A DNA stretch of 14,176 nt from Nanobdellota archaeon. Lineage in GTDB: Archaea; Nanobdellota; Nanobdellia; SCGC-AAA011-G17; GW2011-AR17. The notes beneath the pieces are model-generated. The model made no database searches, was not told the origin of the DNA, and was given only the letters and a program-made list of their open reading frames with translations. A program made the position numbers and the translations under genes. Every line of letters starts with the position of its first letter. Position 1 is the first letter of the stretch. The DNA is taken from the NCBI GenBank assembly GCA_016784245.1, contig JADHVA010000011.1, forward strand, positions 1 to 14,176, given 5' to 3'. This document shows, piece after piece, positions 5,991-12,067 of this stretch.

Positions 5991-7400
5991 ATGGATTATA
6001 AGAAATTAGGATTTAAAGCAGGAATTGAAATTCATCAACAATTAGAAGGTAAGAAATTATTTTGTGATTGTCCTGCTATTGTACATGACCCTAATAAAGC
6101 TGATATATTTCTTGAAAGAAAATTAAGAGCTGCTGCTGGTGAAACTGGTAAAGTGGATAAAGCTGCTGCTTATGAAATGAAAAAAGATAAAATCTTTCAG
6201 TATGAAGCTTGTTCAAGTTCTAGTTGTTTAGTTGAGTATGATGATGAGCCTCCACATGAACTAAATAAAGATTGTTTAGAATTAGCATTGGAAGTTTCTA
6301 AATTGTTGAATGCTAAAGTTGTAGATGAAATACATTTTATGAGAAAAACTGTAGTTGATGGAAGTAATGTTTCTGGATTTCAAAGGACAGGATTGATAGC
6401 TACAGATGGTTATATTGAAACTAGTAGAGGAAAAGTTGGAGTAGATTCAATTTGTTTGGAAGAAGAAGCTGCACAAAAGTTAGAAGAAAAAGAACATATT
6501 GTTAAATTTAGATTAGATAGATTAGGAGTTGCATTGTTAGAAATTGCTACAGATCCTAGTATTAAAGATCCCGAACATGCAAAAGAAGTTTCTGCAATTC
6601 TTGGAATGATGTTAAGAAGTACGGGGAAAGTAAAAAGAGGGATTGGAACAATTAGACAAGATGTTAATGTTTCTATTAAAGGACATCCTAGAGTTGAATT
6701 AAAAGGTTTTCAAGAATTAAGATATATGGTTAAAGTTATTGATGAAGAAGTTGAGAGACAAAAGAAAGAAAAAAAAGGAGAGAGTCATGTTCGAAAAGTT
6801 AATTCCAATGGTACTAGTACATTTATGAGACCAATGCCTGGAGCTGCAAGAATGTATCCTGAAACAGATGTACCTGTTATTAGAGTTACAAAAAAAATGT
6901 TAGATGCTGTAGTTTTACCTGAATTGATTGATGATAAAGTTTTGAGATTTGAGAAAGAATTTAAGTTGAGTGCAGAAGATGCAAGAATTATTGTTAAGAG
7001 TGAAATTGATTTTGCAAGTTATGTTAAAGAATTTAAAAAAGTTGATAGTAAAATTATTGTTGATGTTATAGTTAAGTATCCAAAAGAAATTAAAAAAAGA
7101 TTCAATTTAGAAGGTTTGAAAGAAAATCATTTTAGGGAAGTTTTAGGATATTTGAATTCTGGAAAAATTGGTAAGAGTGCTGTGTTAGAAATATTAGTTG
7201 AAATTTTGAAAGGAAAGAAAGTTAATTTGAGCAAATATGAAGGGATTAGTGATAATGATTTAGAGAAAGAAGTAAAGAAAATTGTTTCTAAGAATAAAGG
7301 TGCTCCAATTAATGCTCTAATGGGTGAAGTTATGAAGAAGTTTAGAGGGAAAGTTGATGGTAAGAAAGTTATGATGCTTTTGAAAAGGATGGCAAAATGA
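5991..7400 (+). CDS. gatE: Glu-tRNA(Gln) amidotransferase subunit E, short form lacking the AspRS-like insertion
   Basis: The N-terminal kinase-like (GatB/E catalytic) domain is clear. KAGIEIHQQLEGKKLFCDCP (9-28), RKLRAAAGETGKVDKAA (43-59), DEPPHELN (85-92), VVDGSNVSGFQRTGLIA (121-137), FRLDRLGVALLEIATDP (173-189) and GIGTIRQDVNVSIKG (217-231) are GatE-specific rather than GatB. MRPMPGAARMYPETDVP (279-295) is also a GatE signature. Cys25, Cys27, Cys74 and Cys79 probably form the zinc site. Residues 325-469 are the YqeY-like tRNA-binding tail. Normal GatE is about 620-640 residues because a GAD/AspRS-like domain lies between EVERQ and the RPMPGAARMYPETD motif. Here only about 20 residues separate them (257-278), so the insertion is missing and the protein is 469 residues. 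With GatD it converts Glu-tRNA(Gln) to Gln-tRNA(Gln); GatD is not in this window. The GNAT gene overlaps its stop (ATGA). Confidence 0.9.
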   Translation: MDYKKLGFKAGIEIHQQLEGKKLFCDCPAIVHDPNKADIFLERKLRAAAGETGKVDKAAAYEMKKDKIFQYEACSSSSCLVEYDDEPPHELNKDCLELALEVSKLLNAKVVDEIHFMRKTVVDGSNVSGFQRTGLIATDGYIETSRGKVGVDSICLEEEAAQKLEEKEHIVKFRLDRLGVALLEIATDPSIKDPEHAKEVSAILGMMLRSTGKVKRGIGTIRQDVNVSIKGHPRVELKGFQELRYMVKVIDEEVERQKKEKKGESHVRKVNSNGTSTFMRPMPGAARMYPETDVPVIRVTKKMLDAVVLPELIDDKVLRFEKEFKLSAEDARIIVKSEIDFASYVKEFKKVDSKIIVDVIVKYPKEIKKRFNLEGLKENHFREVLGYLNSGKIGKSAVLEILVEILKGKKVNLSKYEGISDNDLEKEVKKIVSKNKGAPINALMGEVMKKFRGKVDGKKVMMLLKRMAK

Positions 7401-7936
7401 GTATTATTTTACAAGGAAAAAGAATCAATGTTAGAACTTTTAAAAAATCTGATGCCAATTCTCTTCAAGAAAATATTAATGAAAGATTAATTAGTCAATT
7501 TACTCATGCACCTTATCCTTATAAGCTTCAAGATGCAAAGGATTTTATTGTTCTTTCTAATACTAAGTTAAAAAGTAAAGAAAGTTATTTTCTTGGAATT
7601 GAATTTAAAGAGACTGGGAAAATAATTGGTGGAATTAGTTTGATGGATGTTGATTGGGATAAAAAAGAAGCTGAGTTAGGATATTGGATTGGAAAAAATT
7701 ATAGAGGTAAAGGCTTGATGAAAGAAGCAGTAGATATTATTTTAAAATTTGGTTTTATGGATTTGAAGCTAGAGAGAATTACTGCAGATGTTAGCACAAG
7801 AAATCCTGGATCTAGAAAAGTTGTAGAAAAAATGAAATTTAAATATTGTGATTGGAAATTTGAAGAAGGTTGGGGAAAATTACTTCTTAGAAGAATGAAT
7901 ATTTTTGAACTTTTTAGGAAAGACTTTGTGAAGTAA
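7397..7936 (+). CDS. GNAT family N-acetyltransferase, RimJ/RimL type
   Basis: This 179-residue protein is a single-domain GNAT acetyltransferase of the Acetyltransf_3 (RimJ/RimL) group. Evidence: opening beta strand and VRTF.KSDA (12-20), central strands GIEFKETGKIIGGISLMDVD (67-86), the acetyl-CoA pyrophosphate loop YRGKGLMKEA (102-111), and the later signature RNPGSRKVVEKMKF (135-148). RimJ/L-type enzymes acetylate N-termini of proteins, often ribosomal ones, or small molecules; the substrate here is unknown. The ATG overlaps the gatE stop (ATGA at 7397-7400), so translation is likely coupled and the pair co-transcribed. Its last 57 bases overlap the 3' end of the opposing membrane-protein gene. 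Confidence 0.88.
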   Translation: MSIILQGKRINVRTFKKSDANSLQENINERLISQFTHAPYPYKLQDAKDFIVLSNTKLKSKESYFLGIEFKETGKIIGGISLMDVDWDKKEAELGYWIGKNYRGKGLMKEAVDIILKFGFMDLKLERITADVSTRNPGSRKVVEKMKFKYCDWKFEEGWGKLLLRRMNIFELFRKDFVK

Positions 7937-8428
7937 TATTTTTCTATATTTTATAATTAATATAATTCCAATTAGTAAGAAAATTAGTAAAACTTGTTCA
8001 CTGAAATAAGTTGATATACCTTCATCCATTGCAAATTGTGCATATTCTTCTGTACTTAAAGTTCCAAATGAAAAATCTAATATCCATTCTGTTGTTCTTT
8101 GTATTTTTGTTGTTATGAAAAAACTTTTTTGGTATAATGGATAAAAGAAAGCTACACCCGGATATCCTAAATCAAATATTAAATGAGAAATTCCATAGAA
8201 TAATGAAATAAAGAAAGCTTTTTTATCCCAGATTAAATATATTATTCCTGCTAATAGGAAAACAAAAATTAAATTGTGAAATAAAAATCTGTGAGTTTCT
8301 AAAATGTATAAATCTAAATCTAATAACCAAACTAAAGGTAATAAGAAGAAAATATATTTTTTATCTAACTTTGGAAATATTCCTAATAAAATTAATGCTG
8401 GTATAATTGCATGTATAAATGGTTCCAT
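7880..8428 (-). CDS. Second DUF457/YdjM-like membrane protein, predicted metal hydrolase
   Basis: A 182-residue polytopic membrane protein. The His/Asp pattern of the DUF457 family is present in compact form: H6 (FIHAIIP), LLDLDLY (35-41) in place of the usual LPDxD, HRFLFHN (46-52) and ISHLIFDLGYP (80-90). Hydrophobic segments lie at about 5-18, 25-41, 52-66, 71-90 and 145-160. Residues 103-143 are a more polar loop, and the C-terminus is lysine-rich and probably cytoplasmic. It resembles the protein at 775-1278 in motif order but not closely in sequence, so it is a distant paralogue or a separate subfamily. Function and substrate are unknown. It is divergent from the PD-(D/E)XK nuclease and appears to share a single TATA box with it. 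Its 3' end overlaps the GNAT gene by 57 bp, tail to tail. Confidence 0.72.
   Translation of the reverse strand: MEPFIHAIIPALILLGIFPKLDKKYIFFLLPLVWLLDLDLYILETHRFLFHNLIFVFLLAGIIYLIWDKKAFFISLFYGISHLIFDLGYPGVAFFYPLYQKSFFITTKIQRTTEWILDFSFGTLSTEEYAQFAMDEGISTYFSEQVLLIFLLIGIILIIKYRKILLHKVFPKKFKNIHSSKK
7938..7953 (+). terminator. Possible T-rich terminator of the gatE-GNAT pair
   Basis: Directly after the GNAT stop codon the plus strand reads ATATTTTTCTATATTT, with a run of five T and then four T. Archaeal termination is favoured by such runs. The stretch lies inside the opposing gene, so part of its bias comes from coding there. Confidence 0.3.
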
Positions 8429-8452
8429 TGTTTTTTATTAAGAATACAAGAA

Positions 8453-8458
8453 TTTAAA
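8453..8458. promoter_or_regulatory. Shared bidirectional TATA box for the DUF457-like and PD-(D/E)XK genes
   Basis: The palindrome TTTAAA is centred at 8455.5, exactly midway between the first base of the minus-strand ATG (8428) and that of the plus-strand ATG (8483), 27.5 bp from each. That is the same TATA-to-ATG spacing as at the other leaderless genes in the window. No other TATA-like element fits either gene better. Confidence 0.6.
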
Positions 8459-8482
8459 AAGGATTTGTTTTTTATTTTGTTT

Positions 8483-8983
8483 ATGGGGAATGTTTTTAGT
8501 TATTTTGATCAGAAAAGATCTAAGTGTGATGCTATTCATGATGGACTTGTAGATAAATTAGTTCTGAAGCTGTCAGGAAGAGATTCTGATTTATATCCTT
8601 TTTTTGAATATCCTAAAGGAATATATGTAGTTGAAAAATATTTTTCTGATTTTGTTCCTGTAACTAGAATTAATAATAGTCTTGGAAATGAAATTGCTAT
8701 TAATGGTGAAATTGATTTAGTTGAATTTTATACCCGAAATGATGAATTATGTGTAGTTTCTTATGAAATTAAATCTACTGAAAATGGTAATGGAAGATAT
8801 CCAAAATCAAAAGTTATTAAACGTGCAAGAAGACAATTAAAGAGATTTGATAAGTTTATGAATAATGTTAAAGTTGAATCTAGGTTTGTTTATTCTCATC
8901 AAAGTAAGTTATTTGTTTCAAGGTTTTCAAGTCTTGAAGGAAGTAATGGTATTCAAACTGTTTCTAGATATGATTTAGGTTAA
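8483..8983 (+). CDS. Small PD-(D/E)XK superfamily nuclease (predicted)
   Basis: A 166-residue protein with the PD-(D/E)XK nuclease core. GEIDLVEFY (75-83) supplies the first metal-binding Asp (D78), and VVSYEIKSTE (91-100) is the ExK motif (E95, K97). The following helix KRARRQLKRFDKF (113-125) supplies the Gln (Q118) typical of Cas4/RecB-like members. The N-terminal helix AIHDGLVDKLVLKL (17-30) fits the fold's first helix but lacks an obvious Glu. Both DNA and RNA nucleases use this fold, and no partner such as a methylase, helicase or Cas protein is nearby, so its target is unknown. The open frame runs upstream to 8411, but I chose ATG 8483 because the TATA box lies 27.5 bp before it; the longer frame would cover that promoter and reach into the divergent gene. 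Its TAA overlaps the stop of the PhoH gene. Confidence 0.68.
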   Translation: MGNVFSYFDQKRSKCDAIHDGLVDKLVLKLSGRDSDLYPFFEYPKGIYVVEKYFSDFVPVTRINNSLGNEIAINGEIDLVEFYTRNDELCVVSYEIKSTENGNGRYPKSKVIKRARRQLKRFDKFMNNVKVESRFVYSHQSKLFVSRFSSLEGSNGIQTVSRYDLG

Positions 8984-10563
8984 GAGCCATCACTGAATGC
9001 AAACAATTCTCTTGCATCATCAGACATTTGACTTCTGTAATTATGTGGTAAATATATTCCACCACTATAAGGTTGTTGAAGATAATGTGCCATTGCCCAA
9101 GTTAAACCATTTCTTTCAATAGTACCTCTGTCAACTTGTAAGGGATCACCTAAAAGAATTAATTTTGTATGTTCACCAGTTCTTTCAATTATGGTTTTTA
9201 TTTCATAAGGGCTTAAATTTTGTGCTTCATCGACGATTATTATTGTATCACTAATAGATCTTCCTCTGATATATCCTGTATTTTCAAAAGTAATTGCATG
9301 ACCTTCAGGAAGTTCAGCTATATTTTCAATTTTACCATTAAATCCTCTTCTTGGTCCATATCTACTATTTCTTTTTCCATGTCTAAACATATCTTCAAAA
9401 TCAAGATGGTTTGTTAATGTTGTTTTATTGTGTGCATCTTCAAATGGTGCTAAATGAGGAAGCATTTTTTCATATAAACTTCCAGGTAAAAATCCAAGTT
9501 CTCTACTTCTTCCACCAATTATGTCAGTTGGTTTTGTAATTAAGACTTGTTTGTAAAAACTTTCTTGTGATTCATGAAGTCCTCTTTTTTTATTTTGTTT
9601 TTCATTATATCTTAAAATAAGTTCAATTGCTCCAGGATAACTTAAAATTGTTTTACCTGATCCTTGGCCTCCACAAATGAAAAATAATTCTATGTCTGGA
9701 TTTAATACTCCATATTGTAAAGCTAAATATTGTTCCATGTCTCTAGGTTTTATTCCCAATAAACCTTCATGATATTGTTGTCCAATTTTTAATTTTTTAC
9801 TATACTCTTCTGGTTTTAAAAGTCTTAATTCTAAATTATCCATTTGGAGAATTCTTGATCCTGATTTGTTTCTAACAATATTTCCTAAGACGACAGCATA
9901 TTCTTTTGTTTGTCCTCGAAAGTATATAAATTGGTTTGGATATAAACCTCTTTCTCTTTCAAGAATTTCACTTGCATCTTCTACTGAAATTTTTCCACCA
10001 TTTTGATGTAATTCTGATTGAATTTTTTCATTACCTAAAATTAAACCTTCATGAACAGTATCTGATTTTGGAGTGAGAAAACCAGGTAATTCTGTAACAA
10101 GACCCATAGCTCTAAATCTTAAATGCATTGAAGGATCTGATGTTACTAATTTGGGTTTGTTTTTTTCATTAATAGTCCATCTTTTTCCAATTCTTGTAAA
10201 TATTTCTTCAACTTTATGGTCAGTAATTTCGTCAATTGAAGAACCTCTTTGAAATGCAATATCTAAACTATCACTATATCTAATTGTTAAAACACTTTCA
10301 TTTAATTCTGGATTTTTTTGAATATATTTTTCTGCTTCTCTTTTATTAAGAAGATGTGGAGAACCTGGTCTGCTTTTTTTTTCTATTTCATTAATTGTAA
10401 CTCTGCCACCTTGATGCTCTCTCATAATTTTATCAAAAGCAGCAGGTAATACTAAGAGATTTCTTCTACCTTCTTTTTTACTTGCTAGTTCTTTTAATGC
10501 GAATGGTCCTGCGTCTCTATATATATCTGGTAATGCTAAAAATATATGGTGGTATTCTGTCAT
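8980..10563 (-). CDS. PhoH family ATPase with N-terminal PIN-like domain
   Basis: A 527-residue PhoH2-like protein. Residues 1-165 look like a PIN domain, mainly from the closing motif LVTSDPSMHLRFRAMGL (139-155). The opening strand reads IFLALPDIYRDAG where active PIN domains have an LDTN-type motif, so the first catalytic Asp seems to be Ala10. Residues about 205-260 form a linker domain. The C-terminal PhoH ATPase has Walker A GGQGSGKT (298-305), GRSRELGFLPG (351-361), GYIRGRS (430-436), Walker B IIIVDEAQNL (441-450), ERTGEHTKLILLGDPLQVD (460-478) and the arginine segment PHNYRSQ (506-512). Mycobacterial PhoH2 is a 5'-3' RNA helicase with RNase activity; here helicase activity is likely and nuclease activity doubtful. 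It starts four bases after an unrecognised gene and ends on stop codons shared with the opposing nuclease gene (TTAA, 8980-8983). Confidence 0.85.
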   Translation of the reverse strand: MTEYHHIFLALPDIYRDAGPFALKELASKKEGRRNLLVLPAAFDKIMREHQGGRVTINEIEKKSRPGSPHLLNKREAEKYIQKNPELNESVLTIRYSDSLDIAFQRGSSIDEITDHKVEEIFTRIGKRWTINEKNKPKLVTSDPSMHLRFRAMGLVTELPGFLTPKSDTVHEGLILGNEKIQSELHQNGGKISVEDASEILERERGLYPNQFIYFRGQTKEYAVVLGNIVRNKSGSRILQMDNLELRLLKPEEYSKKLKIGQQYHEGLLGIKPRDMEQYLALQYGVLNPDIELFFICGGQGSGKTILSYPGAIELILRYNEKQNKKRGLHESQESFYKQVLITKPTDIIGGRSRELGFLPGSLYEKMLPHLAPFEDAHNKTTLTNHLDFEDMFRHGKRNSRYGPRRGFNGKIENIAELPEGHAITFENTGYIRGRSISDTIIIVDEAQNLSPYEIKTIIERTGEHTKLILLGDPLQVDRGTIERNGLTWAMAHYLQQPYSGGIYLPHNYRSQMSDDARELFAFSDGS

Positions 10564-10567
10564 ATTA

Positions 10568-11059
10568 TTATCTTCCTAAAAAAGTGTATCTTACTGTAGT
10601 GTGATTATTTGTTAAAGCATCAATTGTTCTCTGATAAGGTCCCTCAGAAATAACATCGTCTAATAATTTCAGGCCAACTTTTCTTAATCTGTCTGAAGTT
10701 AAATTTTTATTTGAAACAATTTCACGAAGAAGTCTTTTGTTTGGATCAATTTCTTCTAATAAATCATCAATATGTCCTATTGGGAAATTTTGCATAAGTT
10801 CTGCTATAGCTGAATATGTTGATTCTCTTCTACATTTTACAGTTGATTTTTTTAATGTTGAATATATAGCTCTTATTTCAGATAATCTTCTTTCATATGG
10901 TGAACTTTCTAAAAGCTCTTGAGAATAAAGAGCCTTGATAATTCCATATCCAATTAAAAGACCACATTCATTTTTGTCACCTTCAATTCTTGTAAGATTA
11001 TTTAAAATATAGAAAAGTTGATCTCTATTTTCTTCACTTTGTCTCTTTTTTTTTGCCAC
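10568..11059 (-). CDS. Unrecognised helical protein in operon with PhoH
   Basis: I do not recognise this 163-residue protein. It starts with a short basic stretch (MAKKKRQ) and is otherwise rich in predicted helices: 12-24, 31-52, 55-72, 78-92, 95-112 and 120-137. There is no signal peptide or membrane segment. Residues EIDPNKRLLREIVSNKNL (102-119) followed by RKVGLKLLDDVI (125-136) suggest a helical-repeat or bundle fold, but this is only a composition-based impression. The start is GTG at 11059; a TATA-like element about 30 bp upstream on the minus strand supports it. The stop is four bases from the ATG of the PhoH gene, so the two are almost certainly one operon, and the protein may be a partner or adaptor of PhoH. 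Confidence 0.75.
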   Translation of the reverse strand: MAKKKRQSEENRDQLFYILNNLTRIEGDKNECGLLIGYGIIKALYSQELLESSPYERRLSEIRAIYSTLKKSTVKCRRESTYSAIAELMQNFPIGHIDDLLEEIDPNKRLLREIVSNKNLTSDRLRKVGLKLLDDVISEGPYQRTIDALTNNHTTVRYTFLGR

Positions 11060-11086
11060 TTTGTTTATTCCTTTTTGTTTTAAGTT

Positions 11087-11092
11087 TATAAA
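11087..11092 (-). promoter_or_regulatory. TATA box for the PhoH operon
   Basis: On the minus strand a run of T is followed by TTTATA and AAC, centred about 30 bp before the GTG start at 11059. This would give a leader of only a few bases. The plus-strand translin promoter lies about 38 bp away, centre to centre, facing the other direction. Confidence 0.55.
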
Positions 11093-11124
11093 AAAATAGA
11101 GCTTGAATAATAGAAATCTAAAGC

Positions 11125-11131
11125 TTTATAA
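11125..11131 (+). promoter_or_regulatory. TATA box for the translin gene
   Basis: AGCTTTATAAAAG contains TTTATA (11125-11130), centred 27.5 bp before ATG 11155. This selects that ATG over the in-frame TTG at 11140, which lies between box and start. Confidence 0.65.
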
Positions 11132-11154
11132 AAGAAACATTGTTTCTTTTTCGC

Positions 11155-11697
11155 ATGTTAAATAAGGAAGAATTTAGTAAAATCCAAGAAGATTTGAAAA
11201 AAAAGGATTTAGAGAGAGAAGAAGTAATTTTATTGTCTAGAGATATTATTAGAGAATCAAAAATGATTATTTATGGATTGCATAGAGGAGATAATGTTTC
11301 TTTAGAAAAAATTAAGGAAATGTTTTTAAAATTAGATCGAAATTGCAAAGTTGGAATTGCAAATACTGCAATTCAAGAATATGTTGAAGCAGCAACTTAC
11401 TATTTTTTTGTAAATGAAAAAAGAATTCCTAATAGAGAAGAATTAGAAGTAAATAGTGAAGAATATTTGTTAGGTTTATGTGATTTAGCTGGAGAATTAG
11501 TTAGGAAGGCTGTGAAAGATTCAATTAAGAAAAATTTTGATTCTGTTTTAGAAATTAGAGATTTTGTTGAGGAATTATATGGAGAATTTTTGAAGTTTAA
11601 CTTAAGAAATGGAGAATTAAGAAAAAAGTCTGATTCTATTCGATGGAATTTGAATAAATTGGAAGAATTAGCTTTGGATGTTTCAAAGAGAAAATGA
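11155..11697 (+). CDS. Archaeal translin family protein (C3PO/TRAX-like RNase)
   Basis: A 180-residue all-helical protein of the translin family (COG2178). Key signatures are IQEYVEAATYYFF (73-85), EEYLLGLCDLAGELVRKA (102-119) and the C-terminal helix LRKKSDSIRWNLNKLEELAL (155-174). In human TRAX the catalytic acidic residues sit in the EYVEA motif and in the DLTGE motif; the matching residues here are E75, E78 and D110, so a TRAX-like nuclease is likely rather than an inactive translin. Archaeal homologues form octameric barrels that bind and cleave RNA. The ATG at 11155 is chosen from its TATA box; an in-frame TTG at 11140 is rejected. The next gene overlaps by four bases (ATGA). The translin and PhoH operons diverge from a common 95-bp region. 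Confidence 0.85.
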   Translation: MLNKEEFSKIQEDLKKKDLEREEVILLSRDIIRESKMIIYGLHRGDNVSLEKIKEMFLKLDRNCKVGIANTAIQEYVEAATYYFFVNEKRIPNREELEVNSEEYLLGLCDLAGELVRKAVKDSIKKNFDSVLEIRDFVEELYGEFLKFNLRNGELRKKSDSIRWNLNKLEELALDVSKRK

Positions 11698-12023
11698 TAC
11701 CTGATAGTAATTTTTTAAGGAGTTCTTTATTAGTAAGGCGTGAAATTGGAGAATTTGCTTATACTGCAGGTCAGATAAGTGAAATGTTCATCTATGCTTT
11801 TGAAGGTACAGCTATATCTACACCAAATTCTGATCAAATTAGAGATTATGTCATTAATAACCAATTATTTATTAGTTCTGAAGAGTTAGGTATAAAGGGT
11901 AATTCTAGAATAAAATATTGGATTCCTAAATCTTGTTTTGGTGATATTATTCAAGGTTTAGATCTTCTTGTTTCAGTTAGTGATTTAGAAAATGCTCTTG
12001 TAAATTTAGGCTATCAGTGCTAG
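11694..12023 (+). CDS. Unrecognised 109-residue protein coupled to translin
   Basis: I do not recognise this protein. It is soluble and of mixed character, with helices at about 15-36 and 92-105 and a polar centre (NSDQIRDYVINNQLFISSEE, 45-64). One Cys lies in the sequence KSCFGD (79-84) and another is the last residue. There is no signal peptide. Codon use and base composition match its neighbours, and the ATGA overlap with translin at 11694-11697 supports real, coupled expression. By position it could be a translin partner or RNA-targeting factor, but this is inference from the arrangement alone. The next promoter begins only nine bases after its stop. Confidence 0.7.
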   Translation: MIPDSNFLRSSLLVRREIGEFAYTAGQISEMFIYAFEGTAISTPNSDQIRDYVINNQLFISSEELGIKGNSRIKYWIPKSCFGDIIQGLDLLVSVSDLENALVNLGYQC

Positions 12024-12031
12024 GCGAAAGC

Positions 12032-12038
12032 TTTATAA
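12032..12038 (+). promoter_or_regulatory. TATA box for the nucleotidyltransferase gene
   Basis: AGCTTTATAAAGG holds TTTATA (12032-12037), centred 33.5 bp before ATG 12068. The expected transcription start is near 12060-12063, giving a leader of five to eight bases, slightly longer than at the other promoters. The ten bases around the box repeat those at the translin promoter (AGCTTTATAAA). Confidence 0.6.
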
Positions 12039-12067
12039 AGGCAAATTTAAACCAAAGTATTGTAAAA

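Noticed and set aside
8411..8482. Longer N-terminus of the PD-(D/E)XK protein starting at 8411
   Set aside because: It would overlap the start of the divergent gene and cover the shared promoter; the hydrophobic 24 residues are not a convincing signal peptide for this fold.
8483..8983. Cas4 of a CRISPR system
   Set aside because: The ExK and Gln pattern is similar, but the four Cys residues of the Cas4 iron-sulfur cluster are absent and no repeats or other cas genes are present.
12017..12067. Upstream start of the tandem nucleotidyltransferase at TTG 12017
   Set aside because: It would overlap the preceding gene and contain the TATA box; the ATG at 12068 begins the lysine-rich N-terminus.
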